Assembly: GCF_963678635.1 (NCBI RefSeq)
Contig: NC_087069.1
Location: 6,305,472 to 6,369,471, forward strand
DNA: 64,000 nt
Reading direction: 5' to 3'
From: Symsagittifera roscoffensis
Lineage: Eukaryota > Xenacoelomorpha > Acoela > Convolutidae
The notes beneath the pieces were generated by a model. The model did not search any database, was not told where the DNA came from, and worked only from the letters and a program-made list of their open reading frames with translations. A program made the translations under genes and the position numbers. Below, piece after piece: positions 49,525 through 59,940 of the stretch; position 1 is the stretch's first letter; each line of letters opens with the position of its first letter.

Positions 49525-51329
49525 GCCGACAACTTGGATCCCTACACCGATCAAATTCCCACCCAACCAACCTCACCACTCCAATCCCAATAATACCACT
49601 TTTTGCTTTTCCGCCACCCGATTTCCCATCCAGTAATATAACATCCGGCATGAATTCCGATACTAATTCACACATCTCAGTTTTATACTCCATCTCACAA
49701 CTCAATAACCCGAATATTGAAACCCCCGATGAATTTGCCGACTCTGAACCATCTCCATCAAATAATTTTCACACCAATTCCTTAAATTTTTCCCAACCCC
49801 CTTTTCAACCCATACTACCAAATAACCCTGACCCAACCAATTCTACACCCTCTTATGCTTCCCAAGTCACTCCAACCTACTCCTCACTTCACTCAGACCA
49901 ATCATCTCATTCTCCAGACACCCCCCGAATCTCCCCAGAACTAGATAATTTCATTACCCTACAACAACAACCCTATCACCTTGACACCCCAACCATAAAC
50001 CAAATCTCACCCACAATAGATTCATCCAACCCTCCTACCCCTACACCCTCTTCAATTTATACTGAATCATTAGCACCATCATCCACAACTACTGAATCTT
50101 CACTCAGCACTAATAGAGCTTACCGCACTTTTAAAAGGAAGTTCCCCAACCATCCTTTCCCAGCGAAACCAGGAACAGCCCGTGAATATATCAACCATCC
50201 ACAACACACTAACACAAAAGAATTTTTAGCTATCACCTTACCCTCATTTCCACAATACACCTTAAACACCCCTCATGACACTAACGAAACACGTAACTTT
50301 GTAGACGAATACGTTTTAATGCCTACCCTTCCTTGGACCTCATATTATCAATTTACAAATCCCCTTTGCTTACCTTTATCTAACACTCATATCGATATAG
50401 AACGAAATAAGGACATGCTATATCGACTCACTACACCACTAACACCTAGACAATTTACTTACATTGGATATAAAAAATCACTAAAAACACACACTGCACC
50501 CCGAGCTAATGAATATACACTAGAATATTACGATCATAACATCATCAGAACTAACCAAGATCAATTCTTAGACGACGATCGCTTCGCTAACCCACAAATC
50601 ACCGAGAAATTTTTCATTAAAACACCATATGTATTTACACTAAATATCTTCGATCGCAAGTTTGACCACATTATTTCAGAAGCACTAACAGACACGCAAG
50701 CCTACGAAAGTTTTAAAGAACGCTTCCAAATATTTTCACTAACCTTTCATTTCCTTGCACCACATGAAAGAGATTTGCACTGCTCACACGATATTATGTT
50801 GCGCACTAAACAAACACACACATATACTTATTATCGTTTCATCCAAAATCACTTTGACCTACACACTCCCTCCAGACAACCACACCATCGTTTTCAATTC
50901 ATCAATTCCAAATACACCTCACCATTCTTTCTTAACTTCACATATTGCATTAAAGATATTAACCTTCATGGTATTCTTCGAAATTATGATCCCATAACCC
51001 AAATGTATATCTTTTGTCCCATCACCAAGACCTTCAACGCAGAAGAATCCCGACCCTTCCTCATCCCACACGAGTTTGTACAACCTATAGAAATCCCCAT
51101 TTTAGAATTCATCCATAACACTAAATTCAACTACAAATTATATAATCTAATCCAAAACACACCTTATGAATTTGCAGTTGGCACTGAAGAACTAACCACC
51201 ATTAAGGCACTTCAATTGCTTTGGCCACTGCTTCAAACTAAAAATATCATCCGCATCGTAGCCAAATTACTAACAACTTCAGATCTCATCCACGACATTT
51301 TCCCCCACGGTTTCTTCCCCGACGACTAA
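49521..51329 (+). CDS. Element 2 ORF Z: 602-aa protein after env
   Basis: The start codon overlaps the env stop as ATGA, which suggests coupled translation or a shared mRNA. Residues 1-200 are Pro/Ser/Thr/Asn-rich and probably disordered. From about 225 the protein looks folded, with aromatic-rich segments (FVDEYVLMPTLPWTSYYQF, RQFTYIGYKKSL, SPFFLNFTYCIKDINLHG, ILRNYDPITQMYIFCPI). No transmembrane helix was seen. The base composition shifts towards C compared with gag-pol. No family recognised. The GILRNYDPITQMYIFC motif resembles the C-terminal motif of ORF X. Confidence 0.7.
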   Translation: MSRQLGSLHRSNSHPTNLTTPIPIIPLFAFPPPDFPSSNITSGMNSDTNSHISVLYSISQLNNPNIETPDEFADSEPSPSNNFHTNSLNFSQPPFQPILPNNPDPTNSTPSYASQVTPTYSSLHSDQSSHSPDTPRISPELDNFITLQQQPYHLDTPTINQISPTIDSSNPPTPTPSSIYTESLAPSSTTTESSLSTNRAYRTFKRKFPNHPFPAKPGTAREYINHPQHTNTKEFLAITLPSFPQYTLNTPHDTNETRNFVDEYVLMPTLPWTSYYQFTNPLCLPLSNTHIDIERNKDMLYRLTTPLTPRQFTYIGYKKSLKTHTAPRANEYTLEYYDHNIIRTNQDQFLDDDRFANPQITEKFFIKTPYVFTLNIFDRKFDHIISEALTDTQAYESFKERFQIFSLTFHFLAPHERDLHCSHDIMLRTKQTHTYTYYRFIQNHFDLHTPSRQPHHRFQFINSKYTSPFFLNFTYCIKDINLHGILRNYDPITQMYIFCPITKTFNAEESRPFLIPHEFVQPIEIPILEFIHNTKFNYKLYNLIQNTPYEFAVGTEELTTIKALQLLWPLLQTKNIIRIVAKLLTTSDLIHDIFPHGFFPDD

Positions 51330-51332
51330 CAG

Positions 51333-51408
51333 GTAAGTATGAATTATACATATTACTAACTAATTTAAATATTAGAAACTCACCATTCTTTATCCATGTT
51401 TTCTTTAG
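51333..51408 (+). other. Intron-like sequence just after ORF Z
   Basis: CAG|GTAAGTATG, a consensus donor, starts four bases after the ORF Z stop. A TTACTAACTA branch-site match and TTTTCTTTAG acceptor follow, giving a 76-base intron. All three signals are strong and in correct order. If used, it is a 3' UTR intron of the subgenomic mRNAs and would have to be retained in genomic RNA. Confidence 0.6.
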
Positions 51409-52391
51409 AATTTTAGCCTTCATCCTAGATCATCTGAAAAATTCACAAGAGAAAATTAAAAATAGGAAACTTCTTCAAAACTGTTTAAAACCCTATTAAA
51501 TTTTTGCACCAACAATTAAATAAATATAATACCAATGCAGTAAATTAATTTATAAATTTTTCCCCCACAAGCAGTAAATCTAATAATGATGAAAATTTGT
51601 AACTTAATTTCCCCCAACAACTAGCAGTAAAATTAAAATTCTATGTAGTAAATTAATAAGAAGCAAAAACAGTACTAACCTTTTGCTATTTTCATTCACT
51701 CGCACAAGAATTCTATCCAAACTCGCACAGCTCGCCCACGAAGAATTGTTTAAAATAATGAATTTCAGTTTCAAGCTTTCACACTCGATAACTCTAACAC
51801 AAGATAACACGTTTCAAACTTTCCTTTAACCCGGTTGGAAAGGAATTATATACTAAACAAAACTAACCAATGCAGCTTACTAAACACCACAACACATAGC
51901 ATAACAGCATGACTAAGAAAAGGAAACCAACGGTACCCAAACCGGATTAACCCAGATTAAAACTGGATAATTTATTCTTTTGAAGACTATTATAAAGTCT
52001 AAAAAAGAAATAATAAAACACAAAAAAGTCGAAAGACAAACCCATACCACAAACAATTTGATTTTTGAAAAAAGGACACAACCAACAAAACATAAGAAAA
52101 ACCACAACAAACCCAACATAAAACGTTGTCACATAATAGGTGCTCTCACAAAAACCGCATGCAATCATACTCCCACTCCTGGCCTAACCCACCAGGAAGG
52201 ACGTCCTGAGCATGCTCTATAGCCGGCCTAACCCACCGTGCTACATCCACGCTTTGTGACCACACTCCTATTTTTAATAAGAGTTACTCAAGGGTGAGTA
52301 ACTCTTCAAAATAACTGAACTAAAACAAAAAGCTTTTGTGAAAACAACTAACTAAAATCATAATTAAAAAAATATTAAACTAATAAAAGTT
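51409..52391 (+). other. Element 2 3' noncoding region
   Basis: Holds three imperfect copies of a GCAGTAAAT/AATTTTTCCCCCA motif at about 51530-51660. A GAGCATGCTC palindrome is near 52209, CCTAACCCACC is repeated (about 52184 and 52227), and a perfect hairpin is at 52279-52306. No plus-strand ORF is supported. It may be an RNA export or packaging region. Confidence 0.4.
52279..52306 (+). promoter_or_regulatory. Perfect 12-base hairpin near the 3' end of element 2
   Basis: AAGAGTTACTCA, loop AGGG, TGAGTAACTCTT. Same geometry (12-base arms, four-base loop) as the LTR hairpin but a different sequence. As a transcript structure it would be very stable. Confidence 0.6.
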
Positions 52392-52868
52392 TTATAAAAT
52401 GTAAATTACATTATGCAATACATAGATCAGAATACAACACCAAGGACGAACATCCAAAGACAAAACGACCCTACTACACTCGAGAAAGAATGGCCAACTA
52501 CAATCAATATGCCGCCCACAATCACAACTCAAAGGATTTAGAGTACGACTTGACTTCGCAGAAAAGGAATTCATTGAACTAGACCAATGACCACCTCGAT
52601 GTTCAAGTATACGTACAGATCCGAGTAACCAGGCATCCCCTCCACGCACAATCTCCACGCCATTCCCAGACAAGGTCAAACACAAAGAAGTTCTCACCAA
52701 TGAAACAGAAAAACCTGACATAGCCAACCATTCTGAAATCAGATTTGAGTTTGTTGCGAAAACCCAGTCGTTGTCTTGAGAAGACACAACGATTGAATCT
52801 GGGACTTCTCTAATAAGAAAACGCAGAAGAAATAGGATGTTCGCCAAATACCAACGTCCATCATCCAT
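52392..52868 (-). CDS. Antisense 158-aa open frame before the 3' LTR
   Basis: Minus-strand frame starting MDDGRWYLANILFLLRFLIR, with a mixed, protein-like composition and seven cysteines, several in the C-terminal part. Base composition here is balanced, unlike the A-rich element genes. The plus strand of the same region has no long frame. It could be a captured host fragment, an antisense gene or chance. Nothing identifies its function. Confidence 0.25.
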   Translation of the reverse strand: MDDGRWYLANILFLLRFLIREVPDSIVVSSQDNDWVFATNSNLISEWLAMSGFSVSLVRTSLCLTLSGNGVEIVRGGDAWLLGSVRILEHRGGHWSSSMNSFSAKSSRTLNPLSCDCGRHIDCSWPFFLECSRVVLSLDVRPWCCILIYVLHNVIYIL

Positions 52869-52920
52869 CTTTTGAATTGCAGAAAGACTATTCTAAAAAA
52901 CTCTGTAAAACCCGGATGGG

Positions 52921-53330
52921 TGGAACCTGATCTAAACTACATTTTATGATTGGATAAATTAGATATTTTACCAATGTAAAGTATTTAATATTAACCAATC
53001 ATGATCCATCTAACTAACAATCCACTTATTTGTAAGTGCTGAAATTACTTGTAATTTCAGCACCAGAGAGATTTGAATTTAACTTAGAAATTAGTTGAAC
53101 TCTCCCGAGTACTTCAGCAGCCGCAATAAACCAGTATACCCTAGATCTATTGAGCCTAGCAGAGACTAGTTAAACAACCTGAGACTAGATAGTATAAGAG
53201 TAAGATTAGGATCGGTATTAGACTAAGAAGTTGCACGAATCTATCCGGCCGAAAATAAGATAGCGTGACGAGCAGACGGTGTACCCTATCCGAAATTACT
53301 CTATGAGTTATACCCATCGGTCCTAACTCA
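52921..53330 (+). repeat. Element 2 3' LTR
   Basis: Same as 33779-34188 apart from the A to T difference at 53328. It is followed by the target duplication AGAT (53331-53334). The preceding bases (CCCGGATGGG) are only weakly purine-rich, so a classic polypurine tract is not obvious. Confidence 0.93.
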
Positions 53331-53334
53331 AGAT

Positions 53335-54865
53335 GGTTACTGAACATTTGGAAGAATTGAGGACTAAAGTATGGTAGTTGACGATTGTGAAGAAAGCGGT
53401 AAAGATAATTTTGATGTTATTTGTTTTCGATGTAGTCATTGAAATCCGCAGCATAGCTTATATCACACTAGACCTCACTTGATTAGGTTTACAATTTTAA
53501 ATTTTTCTGGTGTTTTGAAGCAAGATGAATGTCCTCCAGACAATACTTAGCAAAAAAAGCACAAATTGCTTGTAATCTATGTGTGATAGGATCAACTATG
53601 ACTAAGTAGTACAGAGTTGATTGACTAAAAAATGATTTTCAACGATATTCAGTCAACAGCATGATTTATGCGTCATCTCTAACTTCAACTGAAGCTCGTA
53701 GATTGATAGAAAAATCTTTTCATAGCTCGCTTTTTTTTGCTGAGAATTACTTGCGATGCAATTGAACAACAACTGACAGCAAGATTTTTGGTTGCCTTGC
53801 TTTGCTGTTTAGTTTTATCTCATTTAGGTTATGTAGCAATTTTTTTTATATAAAAAACACTATTGAGAAGTCGATGAAAATGATTTGAACTGGAATTTAC
53901 TAGTGACTTGTTTTGGATCCAAGCTAAATTCCTTCACCGCACCAAAACAGGTCCTTCATTGGAGTTGAAACAGAAATGATTTGAATTTCATTACTTAATT
54001 TATATCAATGTCTTACTAATAAAAAGAAAACCGTTGGAAATGCATTGAGGTAGCCGACCCCCAATTATAGAAACAAACATCTTACTAAACAATTGATAAC
54101 TGATAATCATTTTTTTTGCTTCTTCAAAAAAAAAACAGTTTCCATCTCACTTTGAAAAAATGGAACTCAGTGGAGTTAAATTACGAAAAGTTGACAATGG
54201 CACTGGAAAGGTTACAAACTTAGGAAGTCTACACCTACACGCTACTCGAACCCAATAAGTAGCGTAAAAACATAACCAACACACTTTCGGACAAGAGTCA
54301 AGGAACGCAATGAAACATAAAAAAAATACTGGCTTTGAAAATATTCAACTTTTCGAGTTTCAAATAACAAACTATGCTCTTGAAACCTTTTCATTTTTAA
54401 CAACAATTTTGATTGACACGTTTTAAATTAAATTACCCCAATTTATCCCAAACCGAAGAATGAGTGATTTTTTACTCCGTTGTGAAATTTTAAAAATAAA
54501 TGTTCATCGACTCTTACTAAATAGCGTGAGTTCCGGTCTGATAAGTAGTTTCGGTGTCAGGACAAAAGATACCATACCAAAAGCTCGATTTCAATATATT
54601 TCCGACAAATTTTACAAATGCTTTAAAAGTTGAAATTTTTTAATTCTATATTCATGTTTATTATTTTAATTCTGTTCTTTGAATAGACCAAGTGAACAAT
54701 CTACCCCAATCATTAAATGGCAAATTTAAGCAGTAAGGCCTGCATGTACTATGCTCAAATCTGATCGGCAGAAAAATGTTACTTTTAACCAAGGGAACCC
54801 TCTCCCACTTAATTTGATTTAGGGGGGAGATTATTCACTTATAGTCCAGTTCTTCGACCACTTAC
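53335..54865 (-). other. Intron sequence after element 2
   Basis: AT-rich. The stretch near 54295-54350 (AGAGTCAAGGAACGCAATGAAACA) resembles 4997-5025, linking it to the repeats of the 1646-6340 intron. TTAGGGGGGAGATTATTCACTTA at about 54821 resembles the ends of the 63315 MITE family. No gene. Confidence 0.45.
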
Positions 54866-54992
54866 TTGAACTGTAGGTCCTGGCCGTGTTGTATTCCGAA
54901 CATGCCGAAGTCTGATGAGGTCAGCGTGACAGTGAGAGCGTCGTCATCTAGGTCGAAGCAGCCGAACAGAGCAATGATATCTGCAATGTGGC
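54866..54992 (-). CDS. Cadherin gene exon 5 of window
   Basis: The acceptor is TTTGTAG and the donor GTAAGT. It encodes the middle of an EC repeat of the Cys type (GCFDLDDDALTVTLTSSDFG, ending LQFK). The split Lys codon (AA plus G) joins exactly to the exon at 31033, although the intervening intron is 23.8 kb and holds the whole of element 2. Confidence 0.85.
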
Positions 54993-55383
54993 CTACAAAA
55001 AAGAACAGAAGTGAGAATTGAGGCTTTTAAATTTGCGAACTTTGTGACTCAATAGTGAACTAATTTGCGATTTTTTAGAACAAGTTAGCACAAAATATGA
55101 AAAAAAGAAAGTGCGAACCTATTCATTTTATAAATTCTCATATTTTGATTATCTGAAAATATGGGCTGTTTAAGTAAAAAGACAGCCCCCTCCCCTGATG
55201 CCAAATAAGACTGATTTTTCTCTGAAACAGTCAGAATTATCAATGAGAATTCAACCCTTTTGCAAATGGGATAACTGATTATAAATTGTCTAGTTAGATG
55301 CAGCGCATTGATTGATATGGAACATATGGTCTTCTTGGAAAAGTGTGTGGACTGAAATGCGTTTTGTGTGGTGTAGTGCTTAC
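54993..55383 (-). other. Intron, no feature seen
   Basis: AT-rich. The minus-strand open frame through it is read-through from the neighbouring exons, not an independent gene. Confidence 0.5.
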
Positions 55384-55468
55384 CTTGGGCTATCAGACTG
55401 TACTCTTCGAAGACGAGAGAGCGCGAAGAATGGGTGCACACGGGCGAGTAGAACGACCCAGCTCCGAT
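55384..55468 (-). CDS. Cadherin gene exon 4 of window
   Basis: A short exon of 85 bp between a TATTGTAG acceptor and a GTAAGC donor. It begins in phase 0 after ATLTIS and ends inside a Gly codon. The encoded peptide (starting IGAGSFYSPVCTHSS) has no NDN linker and one cysteine, as expected for the start of a Cys-containing EC repeat. It is called mainly on splice sites and phase continuity, so it is less certain than its neighbours. Confidence 0.7.
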
Positions 55469-55791
55469 CTACAATACATTATTGAAGACATAATACAATG
55501 CATTTTTGTAGACATAGTAATTCAAAATAGGAGATTCTTTTTGATATTATTGCTCAAAATGTCATTTTCCCCAGTTGAGCCGATACAAATAATTTTGTAA
55601 AAAAAAAGTTCAAGACCGCTCTGAAACTATAATGAGCAAAACTTGCATTTATCGCGAAAACGGCTTACAGCACCAGAAAATTGCGTGTTGTAGCAACTAA
55701 GCCGAAAAAACTTAAGCAGACAAACTGAAATCCAACAATTCAATTTTTACAGCGAAATCTTTCAATTTCATACATACTGAAAAAAAAAACA

Positions 55792-55862
55792 AGTCCTGGC
55801 CGGGATTCGATCCGAAGACCCTAGGGTGCAAAGTTACCACTAAATCAACAATACTGCTCGTA
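55792..55862 (-). repeat. tRNA-derived SINE head
   Basis: The minus strand gives TGATTTAGTGGTAAC (box A like) and CGGATCGAATCCCGG (box B like) at tRNA spacing. It lies directly beside the dispersed repeat at 55853-56325. A likely SINE body fragment is at 56365-56470. Confidence 0.6.
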
Positions 55863-56325
55863 TATCAGGGCAAAGCCCTGAATGTTACGACTGTCCCTTA
55901 GTTCACATCGAATAGTTTTTGGGAAAAGAAAATATTGAAAATCTATACATTTTGGACAATATCAAAGTGTAAAATTAATACGACCACTGAGCTAGCCTCA
56001 ATTCAACTTGGAACGATTTTGTTGTGGGGGACAATTTGCCACGCATAAAAAATTCGTGTTACGCTCTCAGCATTATGAATAAACTCTTCAAAGCGCGCAT
56101 AATTTAGTCCACAACATGGAAAGTTTGGCAATTTTCGAACCCACAGAACTTTACAAAAAATAATCGGAGGTGAAATATCTTACATTTGAACTCAAGAAGT
56201 TAATACCTTCAATGGGTTATAAAAAAATTTTGGTGAAAATTATTATTTCGACTGGTGAAAATTGACTGAATAAAAAACTACACCGAGCATAAATATTCCG
56301 TTTTCTTCGAAAACCGGAACAATAA
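55853..56325. repeat. Dispersed repeat, copy 2
   Basis: Diverged copy of 8577-9075, with the same landmark order. A deletion has removed some sequence near 55976. Confidence 0.65.
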
Positions 56326-57369
56326 AATAGTAAGCAAGAAAAGCAAGTAAGGTTTATATAAAAAAGTTGTTTACGGGAAAAGCCTAGTTCCCGAATACAA
56401 GACCCATGCTGTCGCAAGTGTTACACAGAGGCGAAGCGGAGCTTTGCAACACTTGCATCACAAGAAAAACAATGCATTGCAAGTCATTTTTTTGAAATCT
56501 TAACCAAAAAAATTAACCAAAAAACTATATCTATCACATGTTTCATAGCTTTGGCTTGTATGATGTTCATGAACAGTCTTGAAACAACTTTAAAATTAAC
56601 GAACAAGCGTCAATTAAGGCAAAACAAAAATTGAGGTAGGCCCCTCTTAAGTCACAAAAGTTTCAAGTTACAAAATTTTTGAAAGCAAAGTGGTCAAGAT
56701 CCAAAAAAGCAAACGACTTAGAAAAATCCCCCTTGAAACTACGCAACATCAAATGACTCAATGAAACATTAGCCAAATCGATTTAAAAAAATCAGTAAAT
56801 TTTTTTTTTAATTAGAGTTGGTAATTTAAACTACAAAACGAACTTCGATTCTAGTTATAACTATGGGCCCAGCTAACTGTGGATGTATCTGTTTGATGTT
56901 TTAAAAGATGAAATGGATTATTTTTAAAGCCTACAACCATAATTGTTTTTCTGCTAGAATGAATGATAGTTCATTTCGCGAGTGTAGGTGAGATACCTAT
57001 TACCCGTTCTTATAAATGAACTCAAAATGAAATTAGGCAGGGTGTTGGACTTTTCCCGCATTCTGTTCATTTGAACGAATTTGTGTCTGCGGAGACAGTT
57101 TTGTCGGGAATATGACAATAAACTGTCTTTTTGATCGAACTTGCAATCTCAGATATGTCGGGGATAGTTTTTGAGAAGTGGAAAAAATGTGAAAAATTTG
57201 CAAATGACAAAAATGTCAGAATAAGATCAATTCATTTTTTTCACACAAATAAAAGGGTCAATTTTTTGCCAACACTTAATTTGATTTAAACTATGATGTC
57301 ACATAATTGGTAGTGTAATTTTTAAAAAAACAAAAGGTTTCCAAAAAAGGTCAAAACATCAAAAGCTTG

Positions 57370-58412
57370 AATTTTCTGAGGGTCATAACTTTTTGGGTGA
57401 CTTTTTGGATGTAGCCGCTTATGCGCGTTAAATTTTTTTAAAACCTTTTCTTTCGATTAAGCCCCCACCTCTGATTTTGGAGAGTACTTTTTGAGACAAG
57501 CCAAAGTTTCAAAAAACGGTCAGACAATCAAAAAATGACCTATCAAAGCCATAACTTGGATAGGTAGAAAAGTTGGATAGGTAGAAAAACTTTTAAAAAT
57601 TATGCAAGCAAACAGAAGAGAGGGAGGAGTTTTTGTTGAAACCAACTTTTTGAAATTCGTTTCAGAAGTATTTAGGAAAAACTAAACTTTTTTGAGAAAA
57701 ACGAAAACGAAAAATTCCAAAAAAATCCCATGTTTTCATAATACCTGTGTGTTTATCAAGCAGCAACTTTTCGAATCTAAAATTGAAACCACCCAGTCTT
57801 TGAAAGAAATTGTCGGAAAAGCGGACCAGATAAAATAAATTTTATATGAAAAAAAAAACTGAAAATCAGCCGACAGAAATTAGGACGGTCAAAAAATCAA
57901 CAAATTGATTTTTCTGAGTTCCATAGCTTTTAGAGACAAAATTTTGGACGTAACCGCGTATGCATGTGAATTTCCCACTTTCTGTCATTTCGATTGGGTC
58001 ACTTTCTGTAATTTTGGTTGGTAGTTATCAAGAAAATGAAAAATTCCAAAAAAAATGCGTCAAAAATTCCTCCAGAACAATTTTTGGAAGGCTGTAGAAA
58101 GTTTTATAAGGTAGAAAAAACTAAGGGATAATGCAGTAAGACGGAGGAATGGGCGCACTTTTCATTGGCACCAATTTTCGAGTAAAACTGAAATTTTTGA
58201 GAAAAACGCGTAAAATTTCCAAATAGATTCAAAAAAAGCTAAAAAAGCAAATCCCATGCATTTTCATACTACCTGTTTTATCAATCATGAACTGTTCGAA
58301 TCAAAAATTAAAAAAACCCAGCTTTCAAAAAAAATTGCTGGAAAAGCGTATCAGATAGAATAAATTTCATTTGACAAAAAACGAAAATCATCCGACAAAA
58401 GTAAGGACGAAA
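57370..58412. repeat. Old tandem duplication, unit about 530 bp
   Basis: The block GACTTTTTGGATGTAGCCGC (57401) recurs as TTTTGGACGTAACCGC (57940). The block with CGGAAAAGCGGACCAGATAA (57813) recurs as TGGAAAAGCGTATCAGATAG (58337). Order is kept and divergence is high. No coding content. It lies in the intron 55469-58777. Confidence 0.6.
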
Positions 58413-58777
58413 CCAACAAATCCGAAAAAAAAAATTAACATATTTTCAACTCATATAATTGAAAAAAATAATGCATCGAAAAGTAGTTTTTTTAAGTTTT
58501 AAAGAAATTGAGCATGTCAGCAGAAGCAGAAATGTGTAAAAGTTGTTTATGGGAAGGAAAAAAGTCTAGTTCCCGATTACAAGACACTAGCTGTCGAAAA
58601 TCTAAATATTATATTCACGTTCAAATTAATAATCTATTTGAGTATTGTTTTTTTCGTCAAAGTGGACAAAATTGAATTTTGCTTTTGCTTCATAATATTC
58701 GATCAAGTTCAAATAAAAGCGTTTGCGTGTATCAAAGCCGAATACTCGGCTAGCCGAACAAATAAAGCTATGCTTAC

Positions 58778-58938
58778 GGATATTGTTAGTGTTGCGAAAT
58801 CGTCAGCCGTGTCTGGGAAATTGAGCCAGGAATCACTGGCTATGATCTCCACCACAACTGTCGTCGATTCCTCTACATCTTTGATCTTCCGTGTCGTCCG
58901 CACAGTGCCGTCCGGGTCAATGGCGAACAGGTCCGACC
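58778..58938 (-). CDS. Cadherin gene exon 3 of window
   Basis: The acceptor is CTGCAG and the donor GTAAGC. It encodes the motif FAIDPDGTVRTTRKIKD and the final strands of the repeat (TTVVVEIIASDSW, then ATLTIS). The usual LDRE/LDYE site is replaced by a charged KIKDVEES stretch, so this repeat is somewhat degenerate. Phases agree with both neighbours. Confidence 0.85.
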
Positions 58939-59105
58939 CTGCAGTATACAAAACAAAATGGGTGGGTCAACAAGCCGAAGGGCCAAAAAGCCAAAAGTTA
59001 AAATTGTTATGCAACATGGCAGCAGATTTTAACTGTTGTTATGAAGTTTTAACGTAATTTTGACCAGAAAACGAAAGCCACTACGTCCAAACAATGAAAA
59101 AGTTT

Positions 59106-59314
59106 GGACCTTTTTAACATCCTCCCCCCTAAACACGTTTAGGGGGGAGGATATTAACTTGGTTCTAAGTTGGGAATTTTCAGCCAATCAGAATCGAGCA
59201 TTTTACAAATTTGCAGCGCTTAGCAAATTTAATTTAAATTAAGCGCTGGGGTGGAGGATCTTACCTTGGTCTATTTGGGGGGGGGGGGGGGGAGGATGTT
59301 AACTTGATCCATCC
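59106..59314. mobile_element. Short MITE with 8-bp target duplication
   Basis: 209 bp. The ends carry TTAACATCCTCCCCC and its complement with a long G run. It is flanked by AAAAGTTT (59098-59105 and 59315-59322). The interior has CCAATCAGAAT, shared with 63315-63526, so the two are one family. Palindromic CCTCCCCCCTAAAC lies near the left end. Confidence 0.8.
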
Positions 59315-59861
59315 AAAAGTTTCAAAAAATAACAATTAAGAAATTCAAAATGTTGTCTGGAATGATTTTCTTTTTGCGGAAAACACGTTCAGAAACACAA
59401 TTGATAGTGTTTAATGAAAACTCAAAAATAATTATCGAGTGGCAACTGAGCCAACAAAACTACGGTAAGTTTCAGTAGATCCGGAAACAAAAAAAAACTG
59501 TTGTCATAAAAAACTTTGAAGTATAAATTCTATTCTAAGACTTAGTATTTTGTGCAATACAGGGGAGCATTTAAAATTTGTTTCCTTTGAAACGACCCAA
59601 AATAAGGTCACTAAACAATGAAAAATGAACCAAAAAACTTGGACAAATAGGATTTTAAAAGAAACAAAATAATGCAAAGTCAGTCTAAGTAAAAATTACA
59701 AAATACAGGAGTAAATCAAAACAATAAACGGCACTACAAGGAAAACTGCTTGGAGTAGAAGAAAAACTATTCTAAAATTGTTACAAAACATATGCAGACA
59801 AATTTGAAGCTGACAATTTTATTTGAAACACGATCATTTCCGTTTGAGAGAAAAAAGTTCT

Positions 59862-59940
59862 GGTAAGACTCAAACCCAGGACCTTGCCGTCCCAGGCGTT
59901 TTCGTTAACTCCAGGCTAACTGCGCGGGAGAGGCTAAACA
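59862..59940 (-). repeat. tRNA-derived SINE head
   Basis: The minus strand gives GCGCAGTTAGCCTGGAGTTA (box A like) and CTGGGTTTGAGTCTTACC (box B like). A TTGTTTACGTGAAAAATTTAG block nearby (about 59993) matches blocks near 56367 and 58540, again suggesting a SINE body. Confidence 0.6.

Larger units (their letters stand above)
33779..53330 (+). mobile_element. Element 2: giant 19.55-kb LTR retroelement with extra ORFs
   Basis: It lies antisense to the host gene. The 410-bp LTRs have TG...CA ends and I see one difference between them (A34186 versus T53328). The target duplication is AGAT (33775-33778 and 53331-53334). Order: LTR, PBS, leader, basic 155-aa ORF, gag-protease-RT, RNase H, integrase, duplicated small membrane ORFs, ATG-less 377-aa ORF, envelope-like protein, 602-aa ORF, noncoding 3' region, LTR. 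RT before RNase H and integrase, plus the CCHC gag, place pol with Ty3/gypsy and retroviruses. The coding strand is strongly A-rich up to about 49.5 kb. The length and number of ORFs exceed ordinary Ty3/gypsy elements. Confidence 0.93.
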
